The notes beneath the pieces were generated by a model. That model saw only the letters and a program-made list of their open reading frames with translations, made no database searches and was not told where the DNA came from. Both the position numbers and the translations under genes were made by a program. Shown here piece by piece: positions 8,960 to 15,857 of a DNA stretch of 30,941 bases; within the stretch, counting starts at the first letter, position 1; each line of letters starts with the position of its first letter. This DNA is from Flavobacteriales bacterium UBA2619 (GTDB lineage: Bacteria > Bacteroidota > Bacteroidia > Flavobacteriales_D > Sanyastnellaceae). Where the stretch lies: positions 1-30,941 of the forward strand of contig DDJR01000099.1 in NCBI GenBank assembly GCA_002339135.1. Direction: 5' to 3'.

Positions 8960-8987
8960 CAAATTTAGGCGCTTTAACTTATTGCAA
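8960..8987 (-). promoter_or_regulatory. Putative Bacteroidota promoter for the ABC ATPase/asnS/rpoN run
   Basis: On the minus strand, TTG (8987-8985) is followed after 17 bases by TAAATTTG (8967-8960), a perfect match to the -33 TTG / -7 TANNTTTG consensus described for Bacteroidota vegetative promoters. The ATG of the ABC ATPase (8954) begins 6 bases downstream, so transcription would start at or next to the start codon. The -33 triplet is half of the palindrome TTGCAA (8982-8987), whose other strand may serve the divergent gene. Confidence 0.55.
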
Positions 8988-9007
8988 GCATAAATTTTGT
9001 ATGTTTG
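8982..9007 (+). promoter_or_regulatory. Putative Bacteroidota promoter for the CHU_C secreted protein
   Basis: TATGTTTG (9000-9007) matches the -7 box TANNTTTG and lies 19 bases before the ATG at 9027. A TTG at 8982-8984 could be the -33 element, but the 15-base spacing is shorter than usual, so the -7 box is the stronger part of this call. It overlaps the divergent promoter in the same 72-base intergenic region. Confidence 0.45.
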
Positions 9008-9026
9008 AATAACTAAACCTGCTCCA

Positions 9027-11084
9027 ATGAAACTTGTTGTACAATACTTTTATTTATGCTTGATTTTTATCACTTCAACTGCATCCGCACAGCTGCTTGT
9101 AGAGCAACCATACTCGGTGGAGCAATATGTTTCTGAAGTCTTAATTGGAAACGGGGTTACAGCCACAAACATTACCTATACAGGTTCTGAGGAACAACTT
9201 GGATACTTGTCTGGGGGAGAAGGATTGTTTTCTGTAACATCTGGACTTGTGATGAGTACAGATCATGCAACACATCTTAGCGACCCGGGCTGCTCCGACT
9301 CTCAGTTCTGTGCTGGCTGTCTTGGCGGAGGTAACGACATTGACCTTCTGAACGTAGCTAACTCAGTCCCTCCACTCATAGGGCAAAGTTTTACAGTTAG
9401 TTCAGTCAATGATCTTTGTATTTTAGAATTTGATTTTGAAGCGGGAGGTGACAGCATCTCATTCAATTACGTATTCGGTTCTGATGAGTACCTGACGTTC
9501 GTCAACACACAATACAACGATATATTTGCGTTTTTCCTTTCTGGACCTGGAATTACAGGTCCTTTTGCATCTCCTGCAGGATTTCCGAATGGCTCTGTAA
9601 ACATCGCTGAAGTTCCTGAAAGCGACCCGCCACTTCCAGTTACAATTAGCTCAGTCAACAATGTGCTGAACTCCGAATACTATGTCAACAATCCAGGAAA
9701 TACTGGCATATGCATTAATGGATATACGGAAACGTTCACGGCCTCTGCTTCGGTTCAATGTGGGGAAATTTACCACATTAAACTCGCAATAGCTGACGGT
9801 GCTGACGCATTACTAGAGTCGTTTGTCGTACTCGAAGAAGGCAGCTTTTCATCAAATGCGATTGACATTGTTGCTAATGCCTCACTTGAAGGAGCCGAAA
9901 TCTTCTTAGGCGACACGACAGTTGTTGAAGGTTGTAATGATGCTGTATTTACCGTTATTAGACCTGACGATAGTGAACGTGATACGATTTACTTAAACGT
10001 CTATGGCACTGCAAGTATGGGAGGAGATTTCAGTTCTGTTTTCTCTGTGGTTGTCATGGAACCAGGTCAAAGTGTAGCGAATGTATCCCTTGGTGTCATT
10101 AACGACAACGTGAATGAAGATCCTGAATGGGTTACTGTTGAGTATGAATACATCAACGACTGTGGCGACACGATACTAACGAGCGCAACTATTGTGATCC
10201 TTGATCCTGAACCAATTACACTTTTTACTGCTCCAGTAGGCTGCCTTGACGCTGCTGGAAATATCAACTTGATGGTTGACCCTTTAAGTGGCTATGGTCC
10301 GTTTGAATATCAATGGACCACATCCACAAACGACACTTTAAGTGAATTTACTTACAATACGAATTTTATCGAAGGGTCAGCCACAGTGGTCGTGACTGAC
10401 ATCTGCGAGTCGATTACTGAAGCGACAATTTCATGGGCAGTCCTTGAAGAATTTATCGGTGGAGAGGAAACCATTTGTTTGGGTCTAACCTCAACAGTTC
10501 CTTCAGAAGGAGGAACGGGTGGGTTTAGCGAAATCCTCACTGAGATTGAAGATTCAAATGGCAATCTAATTTGGGTTCCATTGGTAGGGGCATCTATGGA
10601 CACCGTCCTGATTTCCTTTCTCGAAAATACAGATGCTGTAACTGGACTGTATGACGGGCTTTACAATACTGGTGCTGGGGGCTCTGGATCGATTGAAGTC
10701 CAACTTGTTGACGGATGTGGAAACATGACGTACAGCACTTTGTCCGTTGAGGTTTGTGAACTTGAATTTTTCAATGTTTTCTCTCCTGGGCGAAGTGATG
10801 GGAAAAATGACACCTTCGAAGTTCAGGGACTGCAAGGATATCCGGGGAGTAAACTTGCTGTTTATGATCGATGGGGAACTCAGGTATACTACAACTCCAA
10901 CTTCCAAGGAGGATGGAGAGGCATCAACGATAAAAATGGAGACCTCGCAGGTGGAACATACTTCTTTACTCTTTCAGTAAACTATGTAGGAGAAGAAGCT
11001 TTAGATTACACAGGAGATGTCGCTACAGACCTCAGCGTTGAAGGGGTCGTCACTTTCTCTGGAAGCGTCATGCTTGTTCGATAA
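9027..11084 (+). CDS. Secreted choice-of-anchor L protein with CHU_C (T9SS type B) C-terminal domain
   Basis: 685 residues. A signal peptide (about 1-21, cleavage after TASA) is followed by a choice-of-anchor L domain (about 27-270) with the hallmark stretch YVFGSDEYLTF and NDIFAFFLSGPG. A Calx-beta-like segment (about 290-395) contains paired ND/NED acidic turns, then come beta-rich Ig/PKD-like repeats (about 400-580). The last ~100 residues (NVFSPGRSDGKND, YDRWG, GGTYFFTL) are the gliding-motility-associated CHU_C domain that directs type B T9SS export and surface attachment. Expected location is the cell surface; the function is unknown, with adhesion or matrix binding as an inference. Several Cys pairs suggest disulfides. 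It is monocistronic, with its own promoter, and its 3' end overlaps convergent gpmI by 17 bases. Confidence 0.9.
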   Translation: MKLVVQYFYLCLIFITSTASAQLLVEQPYSVEQYVSEVLIGNGVTATNITYTGSEEQLGYLSGGEGLFSVTSGLVMSTDHATHLSDPGCSDSQFCAGCLGGGNDIDLLNVANSVPPLIGQSFTVSSVNDLCILEFDFEAGGDSISFNYVFGSDEYLTFVNTQYNDIFAFFLSGPGITGPFASPAGFPNGSVNIAEVPESDPPLPVTISSVNNVLNSEYYVNNPGNTGICINGYTETFTASASVQCGEIYHIKLAIADGADALLESFVVLEEGSFSSNAIDIVANASLEGAEIFLGDTTVVEGCNDAVFTVIRPDDSERDTIYLNVYGTASMGGDFSSVFSVVVMEPGQSVANVSLGVINDNVNEDPEWVTVEYEYINDCGDTILTSATIVILDPEPITLFTAPVGCLDAAGNINLMVDPLSGYGPFEYQWTTSTNDTLSEFTYNTNFIEGSATVVVTDICESITEATISWAVLEEFIGGEETICLGLTSTVPSEGGTGGFSEILTEIEDSNGNLIWVPLVGASMDTVLISFLENTDAVTGLYDGLYNTGAGGSGSIEVQLVDGCGNMTYSTLSVEVCELEFFNVFSPGRSDGKNDTFEVQGLQGYPGSKLAVYDRWGTQVYYNSNFQGGWRGINDKNGDLAGGTYFFTLSVNYVGEEALDYTGDVATDLSVEGVVTFSGSVMLVR

Positions 11085-12591
11085 GAGACTCGCCGGTCAT
11101 TTCGATGGGCTTCTCGATACCGAGCAGCTCTAGCACAGTTGGGGCAACGTCTGCTAGCTTTCCATTGTTGAGGCATTTTACAGCGTCGGAAATAACGATG
11201 ACAGGAACTGGATTGATGGTATGTGAAGTATGCGGAGAGCCGTCCGGATTGAACACCTTATCTGCATTTCCATGATCAGCAATGATGACGAACTGATACC
11301 CATTTTTTATCCCAACATTGACAACTTCAGAGAGACACTCATCAGCAGTTTCAACAGCTTTTACGATTGCTTTGTAGACGCCTGTGTGGCCTACCATATC
11401 TGGATTTGCAAAGTTGAGACAGATGAAATCAGCATTGTCAGAGTTCATCTCTCCACGAACTATGTCAACCAGTTTTTGGGCTGACATTTCAGGCTTAAGA
11501 TCGTAAGTAGCTACTTTAGGACTGCTAGCCATCAGTCGATTTTCTCCTAAAAAAGAATCTTCTTGGCCACCATTAAAAAAGAAGGTGACGTGGGGATATT
11601 TTTCCGTTTCAGCGATTCGGAGTTGTGACAGGCCCGCAGACGAAATGACTTCACCTAAGGTTTTCACGAGATTGGGCTTATCGTAGATGACATGGACACC
11701 CTTAAACTTCTCATCATAGTTCGTCATCGTGACAAAATGAAGAGGTGTTTTCGACATTCCTAAGTCTGGAAAATCTTTTTGAGTGAGTGCTGTCGTGATT
11801 TGACGGCAGCGGTCTGTCCTGAAATTGAAACAAATGACCACATCATCTTTGCGTATAGAACCATCTATTCCTTGAATACGGAATGGAATAATAAATTCAT
11901 CACCGACATCATCAAGGTATGACGACGTGACTCCTGCGTCAACTGAATCGAATTCTAAACTGTTTTTCTTACAAAGAACATCCCAAGACTTAGAAATTCT
12001 CTCCCACCGATGATCTCTGTCCATCGCATAATACCTGCCATGAACTGTGGCGATTTGGACCCGAGAGTTCGTACTAGACAAATAAGTTTCTAGCTCATGT
12101 AAATACTCCTGACCAGCCTTGGGAGCTGTGTCTCTTCCATCTGTAAATGCATGAATAACAACGTCTTTAGCGTCCGATAAGTTGACAGCGTCAATTAAAG
12201 CATAGAGGTGTTCTTGCTGGGAGTGAACCCCGCCTCGGGAGACCAGTCCCATAAGATGAAGCCGAACACCAGGTGATTTGGCTTTGAACAAAGCTTTGAT
12301 AAGAACCTCTTCATCAGAAAAAGATCCACAATCAATCGCGTTGTTAATTCGGAGTAAATCCTGGAAGACGACTCTTCCAGCTCCAATATTCATGTGGCCC
12401 ACTTCCGAATTCCCCATTTGACCTTCAGGCAGCCCTACAAATTCACCATCAGTTCGCAACTCACCATGTGGAGAGGTGTCATGCAAACCGTCCATACATG
12501 GAGTTTGGGCATTAAAAATTGCATCTGAAGCGTCTCTAGCTCCATATCCCCAACCATCTAAAATTACGAGTGCAACCTTCTTCTTACTCAT
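11068..12591 (-). CDS. gpmI: 2,3-bisphosphoglycerate-independent phosphoglycerate mutase
   Basis: 507 residues, the normal iPGM length. Glycolytic and gluconeogenic enzyme interconverting 3- and 2-phosphoglycerate through a phosphoserine and two Mn ions, cytoplasmic. D12 in LDGWGYG is a metal ligand and the phosphorylated serine is S62 in GQMGNSEVGHMNIGAG. Further metal and substrate motifs are HAFTDGRDTAP, ADHGNADK and PHTSHT near the C terminus. It begins 9 bases after the histidine kinase stop and is the last gene of the methyltransferase/secreted protein/kinase/gpmI run. Its end overlaps the convergent CHU_C gene by 17 bases. Confidence 0.96.
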   Translation of the reverse strand: MSKKKVALVILDGWGYGARDASDAIFNAQTPCMDGLHDTSPHGELRTDGEFVGLPEGQMGNSEVGHMNIGAGRVVFQDLLRINNAIDCGSFSDEEVLIKALFKAKSPGVRLHLMGLVSRGGVHSQQEHLYALIDAVNLSDAKDVVIHAFTDGRDTAPKAGQEYLHELETYLSSTNSRVQIATVHGRYYAMDRDHRWERISKSWDVLCKKNSLEFDSVDAGVTSSYLDDVGDEFIIPFRIQGIDGSIRKDDVVICFNFRTDRCRQITTALTQKDFPDLGMSKTPLHFVTMTNYDEKFKGVHVIYDKPNLVKTLGEVISSAGLSQLRIAETEKYPHVTFFFNGGQEDSFLGENRLMASSPKVATYDLKPEMSAQKLVDIVRGEMNSDNADFICLNFANPDMVGHTGVYKAIVKAVETADECLSEVVNVGIKNGYQFVIIADHGNADKVFNPDGSPHTSHTINPVPVIVISDAVKCLNNGKLADVAPTVLELLGIEKPIEMTGESLIEQA

Positions 12592-12600
12592 TGTTTCAAT

Positions 12601-13563
12601 TTAAAAACTGCCTGGCAGACCTACCACAAAAGTAGCACCACCTCCGTCAGTGGAAGTTACCGAAATATCCGCACCGTGCATCTGCACAATTTTGCTTACC
12701 AAATGCAGCCCCAACCCAGTTCCATCAATATTTTTATCTCTTCTCAACCGATAAAAAGCTTCGAAAATGTTGAAACGATCAATTTCGTCGATACCTGGAC
12801 CATGGTCAATAACGCTTAAATTATTTTTTCTCAGAGAACCCTCAAACACCACCTCGACTTGCTTGCTGTCTCCACCATATTTATACGCGTTTTCAAGCAG
12901 ATTAGTGATACACAGCATCCACATTTCATGGTCACCGTCTATGGTGGTATCGTCACCCATCTTTGAAAATACAATCTTGGAATTGGGGTACAAACTCACG
13001 AATTTTTTGACGGCCATCTCTGTTGAGTCACAAATGCTAAACGGGAGGGTTAAAAGCGCATCTGGTAAATTAAGTCTTGTCGCTTGAAGAATATCTTCCA
13101 CTCTTTTTTCAAGTCGAAGTGTGCCTGACCTTGCCTCGTTCAGCAACTCCATCTCCTGTTGATCATTCAAGTCTAACCTATCAACTGTATCTATCGCCAA
13201 CCTGATGGCAGCAATGGGTGTTTTTAATTCATGGGTCACCGCTAAAATAAAATTCCTTTCCCGAGCTAACTTGTTGTTATCTGCATTGATCACCTTCCAG
13301 AACCAAATAAGTCCCAACACAAACAAGAGAGCAAACACACTTCCTTCAGAAGCCACCATAAAAACAGTTTGTTCCCATTCTAAGGCAGCTTGAAATTCAG
13401 GCTTGGTACCTAAACTCGCTTCATAAAGTCGAGAAGCTGAACTGATAATGAGATTCGCCCACCACGACAATTGTAAAAAAACATAACTCGCTAAAACAAG
13501 AAAAAGGACGCGCGCACGACGGGTCCTTTTCGAAGAGTTACTTTTATTTACAGGAAGTTTAAT
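12601..13563 (-). CDS. Membrane sensor histidine kinase, start uncertain (possible ATT start)
   Basis: The conserved part has a HisKA domain with the phosphorylated His in AVTHELKTPIAAIRL and an HATPase_c domain with N box (NLLENAYKYGG), G1 box (DHGPGID) and G2 box (GTGLGLHLV). Two membrane helices precede it: VLFLVLASYVFLQLSWWANL and VFALLFVLGLIWFWKV, flanking a short periplasmic segment. The first canonical start, TTG at 13470, falls inside the first helix and would remove half of it. The frame stays open upstream to a TAG at 13605-13603 with no ATG, GTG or TTG; ATT at 13563 lies 6 bases after AAGGAG (13578-13573) and overlaps the upstream gene's stop by 5 bases, so I take it as the likely start (320 residues). 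ATA at 13602 or a sequencing error are alternatives. No response regulator is adjacent. Confidence 0.85.
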   Translation of the reverse strand: MKLPVNKSNSSKRTRRARVLFLVLASYVFLQLSWWANLIISSASRLYEASLGTKPEFQAALEWEQTVFMVASEGSVFALLFVLGLIWFWKVINADNNKLARERNFILAVTHELKTPIAAIRLAIDTVDRLDLNDQQEMELLNEARSGTLRLEKRVEDILQATRLNLPDALLTLPFSICDSTEMAVKKFVSLYPNSKIVFSKMGDDTTIDGDHEMWMLCITNLLENAYKYGGDSKQVEVVFEGSLRKNNLSVIDHGPGIDEIDRFNIFEAFYRLRRDKNIDGTGLGLHLVSKIVQMHGADISVTSTDGGGATFVVGLPGSF

Positions 13564-14023
13564 TACGTGCTCCTTTCGAAGTTGCTCCGCGAGAACCTTT
13601 ATCTAACCAAGGTGAGACTGGAGAAAGTTTGTCAACTTCTTTGCCGATTAAGAAATGCTGAACCTCTCCTGACCTTCCAAGTGCGGTCCAAACAAGTTCT
13701 ACATTCCATCCATGAGAAGAAAGAACATTTAAAGCCTCCCCCAAAGAAGAGAAACGATAGTTTTTGATCTGCTGAGCGATAGTCAGAGCATCTTTGTCAG
13801 ACCCCATTCTATCCATGACAGGATCAAAAGTCACTTTCACTGATGCTCTTCCACCTACCTCACTCAAGGTAAGTTCGCCATAAATCTTAGCAGATTGATG
13901 ATGAACCGGCATGTTTTTAGGATTCTCTTTTGTCTTTGCCTTTGCCTTCGGTGTCATTTGCGCACTTGCCTGAATTGCAAATAAAAAAGCCGCTCCCACC
14001 AATATGATTTTAAATAATTTCAT
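13559..14023 (-). CDS. Small secreted or periplasmic protein, unknown function
   Basis: 154 residues. A clear signal peptide (MKLFKIILVGAAFLFAIQASAQ, cleavage after ASA) is followed by a basic Lys/Pro/Ala linker (about 23-40) and a compact domain (about 45-140) with alternating hydrophobics (GELTLSEVGGRASVKVTFDP) that looks like a small alpha/beta fold; the phrase about a shared aromatic/hydrophobic ending (SHGWNVELVW) is the best landmark. I do not recognise the family. It lies 12 bases after the methyltransferase and directly before the membrane histidine kinase, overlapping it if the kinase starts at ATT. A periplasmic protein beside a sensor kinase could be its ligand-binding partner, but that is inference from position only. 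Confidence 0.75.
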   Translation of the reverse strand: MKLFKIILVGAAFLFAIQASAQMTPKAKAKTKENPKNMPVHHQSAKIYGELTLSEVGGRASVKVTFDPVMDRMGSDKDALTIAQQIKNYRFSSLGEALNVLSSHGWNVELVWTALGRSGEVQHFLIGKEVDKLSPVSPWLDKGSRGATSKGARN

Positions 14024-14035
14024 TTCTATTGATCT

Positions 14036-14854
14036 CTAAAATTTGAATACGCAAGATAACGCAATATGCTGTTCCACCGCTCCATCGATGTGAAATAACC
14101 ACCCTTTCCCTCGCCACCTAACAGTGACATTCCAGTAAGGGTCATCTAACAATGTCCTCCACGCCATCTTCATGCCTTTAGACCAAGTAACATCATCAAC
14201 CAGTACACACCCCCCCTTGCCTAACTTCGATTTCATCTGCTCCACGTAAATTAAAGTGGCTTCACCGTCATGATGACCGTCTAGGAAAACCATATCCCAC
14301 CCACCTGAAGAAGATTTTAACAAACCCTCAAACTTACCAACTTTGCTAACTATGTTTTCTTCCAAGCCCAATTCCTTCCAATTCCTTCTTGCCAAGTCTG
14401 TTGTATTTTGACAACCTTCCCAAGTTTCAACATGACAGCCACTAGCACTTAAATAAGCAGTTGTAATGCCCAGAGATGTGCCCATTTCTAACACATTTAA
14501 CTTTCGCCCCCCTTCTGTGGCAGTATTTATACCCCAATATCGTAGAACTTTCCAAAGCGACCTTGCCACACTTTTACCTTGCAAAACATGCTTTGCTATC
14601 TTGCTTACTTTCCTGGCATTGCCTTTAAAAACTCTACTTCCTGCACCGTAATCTTCGACAGCTATTGACTCTTTACTCCTCTTTAAGTCAGCGCGTAACT
14701 TTTCAATATCTCTAAATACCCTATCAAATGCAACCTCATCCGTAACAACTCTTTCGTCGACATACCTACTTCCTGCTTCAAGGTGCCTGGCTAGGTCGAA
14801 AATGAATGGCGATTGGACCGACCTCCAATTTTTTCTTTTTTCTTTTTTAAACAT
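14036..14854 (-). CDS. Class I SAM-dependent methyltransferase (O-methyltransferase-like)
   Basis: 272 residues. The SAM-binding motif I is LNVLEMGTSLGITTAYLSA (about 119-137), the acidic loop after strand 2 is VETWEGC (about 142-148), and WDMVFLDGHHDGEATL (about 186-201) resembles the metal/substrate motif of catechol O-methyltransferase-like enzymes, followed by GGCVLVDDVTWSKGM. An N-terminal helical part (about 1-110) with the SPFIFDL motif is common in Bacteroidota members of this group. Substrate unknown; soluble, cytoplasmic. It heads the run that continues with the secreted protein, histidine kinase and gpmI. It begins 45 bases from the tRNA-Val gene on the other strand. Confidence 0.85.
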   Translation of the reverse strand: MFKKEKRKNWRSVQSPFIFDLARHLEAGSRYVDERVVTDEVAFDRVFRDIEKLRADLKRSKESIAVEDYGAGSRVFKGNARKVSKIAKHVLQGKSVARSLWKVLRYWGINTATEGGRKLNVLEMGTSLGITTAYLSASGCHVETWEGCQNTTDLARRNWKELGLEENIVSKVGKFEGLLKSSSGGWDMVFLDGHHDGEATLIYVEQMKSKLGKGGCVLVDDVTWSKGMKMAWRTLLDDPYWNVTVRWRGKGWLFHIDGAVEQHIALSCVFKF

Positions 14855-14878
14855 AGCACAAAGATGAGAAGTAGTTAC

Positions 14879-14886
14879 TATATTTG
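14879..14886 (+). promoter_or_regulatory. Putative -7 promoter box for tRNA-Val
   Basis: TATATTTG (14879-14886) matches the Bacteroidota -7 consensus TANNTTTG and ends 13 bases before the mature 5' end of the tRNA. No TTG -33 element is seen at the expected distance. Confidence 0.4.
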
Positions 14887-14899
14887 CACCCTCCTTTTA

Positions 14900-14977
14900 G
14901 GGCGATTAGCTCAGTTGGTTCAGAGCACCTCGTTTACACCGAGGGGGTCGGGGGTTCGAGCCCCTCATCGCCCACCA
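14900..14977 (+). tRNA. tRNA-Val (anticodon UAC), CCA encoded
   Basis: Full cloverleaf: acceptor GGGCGAT (14900-14906) pairs with ATCGCCC (14967-14973); the D arm GCTC/GAGC holds AGTTGGTTCA; the anticodon stem CCTCG/CGAGG (14928-14932, 14940-14944) holds loop TTTACAC with anticodon TAC at 14935-14937; the T arm is GGGGG TTCGAG CCCC type. The discriminator is A at 14974 and CCA is encoded at 14975-14977. UAC reads GUA and, by wobble, other valine codons. Confidence 0.96.
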
Positions 14978-15013
14978 AAAATAAAACCCACTCAATTGAG
15001 TGGGTTTTATTTT
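14978..15013 (+). terminator. Intrinsic terminator after tRNA-Val
   Basis: A perfect 36-base palindrome with 18-base arms centred between 14995 and 14996. The core is CCCACTCAATTGAGTGGG; the A-rich left and T-rich right shoulders (TTTTATTTTA) provide the U tract. It starts directly after the tRNA CCA end. Because both shoulders are A/T runs it could stop transcription from either side. Confidence 0.88.
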
Positions 15014-15073
15014 ATAGCCAAATACTAATTCCTATTAATATTAGTTAACTGAGTGTATCAACAAACTAAATTC

Positions 15074-15796
15074 ATGAAATTATTACTTGCGATTCTCTGT
15101 ATTTCGTTTTCGTGCTCAACATCAGCTCAAAGCGATTTTCTGAAAAACGCGAAAGAACATTCGCGAAAACTCATACACCTTGAAAATGATCTTTCAGAAA
15201 ATGACATGAAAGAAGGATTAACGAATGCGTTAAGAAATGGAGCTGAATACGCTGTTCAAAAAGGATCTGCACTCAATGGATTTAATGAAAATCTAACTGT
15301 CCGAATACCGTTTCCACAAGAAGCCTCAAAAATAGCATCTGCCTTGTCGAAAATAGGGATGGAGGAACAGATAAAATTGTTTGAAGTCAATATGAATCAT
15401 GCTGCAGAACAAGCTTCTAAAAAAGCATTAAACATCATCATTGATGCAATTAAAAACATGAATCTCACTGATGCCTTTTCAATTTTACAAGGAGATGACA
15501 ATGCCGCTACAAACTATTTAAGAAATGAAACGAATGAGTTTTTGTATCAATCCTTTAAACCTGTCATTGTGACTTCGATGCAAGAATTTCAGGTGGCACA
15601 AAAATGGAATCGTTTGGTCACAAAGTACAATTCCATTCCCCTTACACAAAAAATAAATCCGGATCTAGAAGATTACATCACAAACAAAGCCATGGATGGT
15701 TTGTTTATCTTAATTGCAGAGCAAGAGCAAGAGATCAGATTGAACCCATACGCTAGAACATCTGAAATATTAAAAAAAGTATTCGGCGAGAATTAA
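15074..15796 (+). CDS. DUF4197 family exported protein
   Basis: 240 residues from the chosen start. The N terminus MKLLLAILCISFSCSTSAQ is a signal peptide; a Cys in SFSC could make it a lipoprotein (signal peptidase II) while STSA-Q would suit signal peptidase I, so periplasmic or membrane-anchored. The mature part is helical, with DMKEGLTNALRNGAEYAVQ, NLTVRIPFP, and the ending AMDGLFILIAEQEQEIRLNP, which match the DUF4197 pattern common in Bacteroidota and Proteobacteria; function is not known. A GTG seven codons upstream (15053) is in frame but would push the signal sequence inward, so ATG 15074 is preferred. It is alone on the plus strand, 60 bases after the tRNA terminator, and converges with the SulP gene. 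Confidence 0.85.
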   Translation: MKLLLAILCISFSCSTSAQSDFLKNAKEHSRKLIHLENDLSENDMKEGLTNALRNGAEYAVQKGSALNGFNENLTVRIPFPQEASKIASALSKIGMEEQIKLFEVNMNHAAEQASKKALNIIIDAIKNMNLTDAFSILQGDDNAATNYLRNETNEFLYQSFKPVIVTSMQEFQVAQKWNRLVTKYNSIPLTQKINPDLEDYITNKAMDGLFILIAEQEQEIRLNPYARTSEILKKVFGEN

Positions 15797-15857
15797 GTCA
15801 TCTGACAAATGAGAGGGCTTACGCCAAATCGAGATAAAGAAGTCTAAGCGCTACAAA

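Noticed and set aside
13205..13393. Plus-strand frames antisense to the histidine kinase
   Set aside because: They mirror codons of a well-supported minus-strand gene and encode nothing recognisable.
15797..15857. Weak inverted repeat between the DUF4197 and SulP gene ends as a shared terminator
   Set aside because: The GCTTA/TAAGC stem is only five pairs with a long loop and no U tract.
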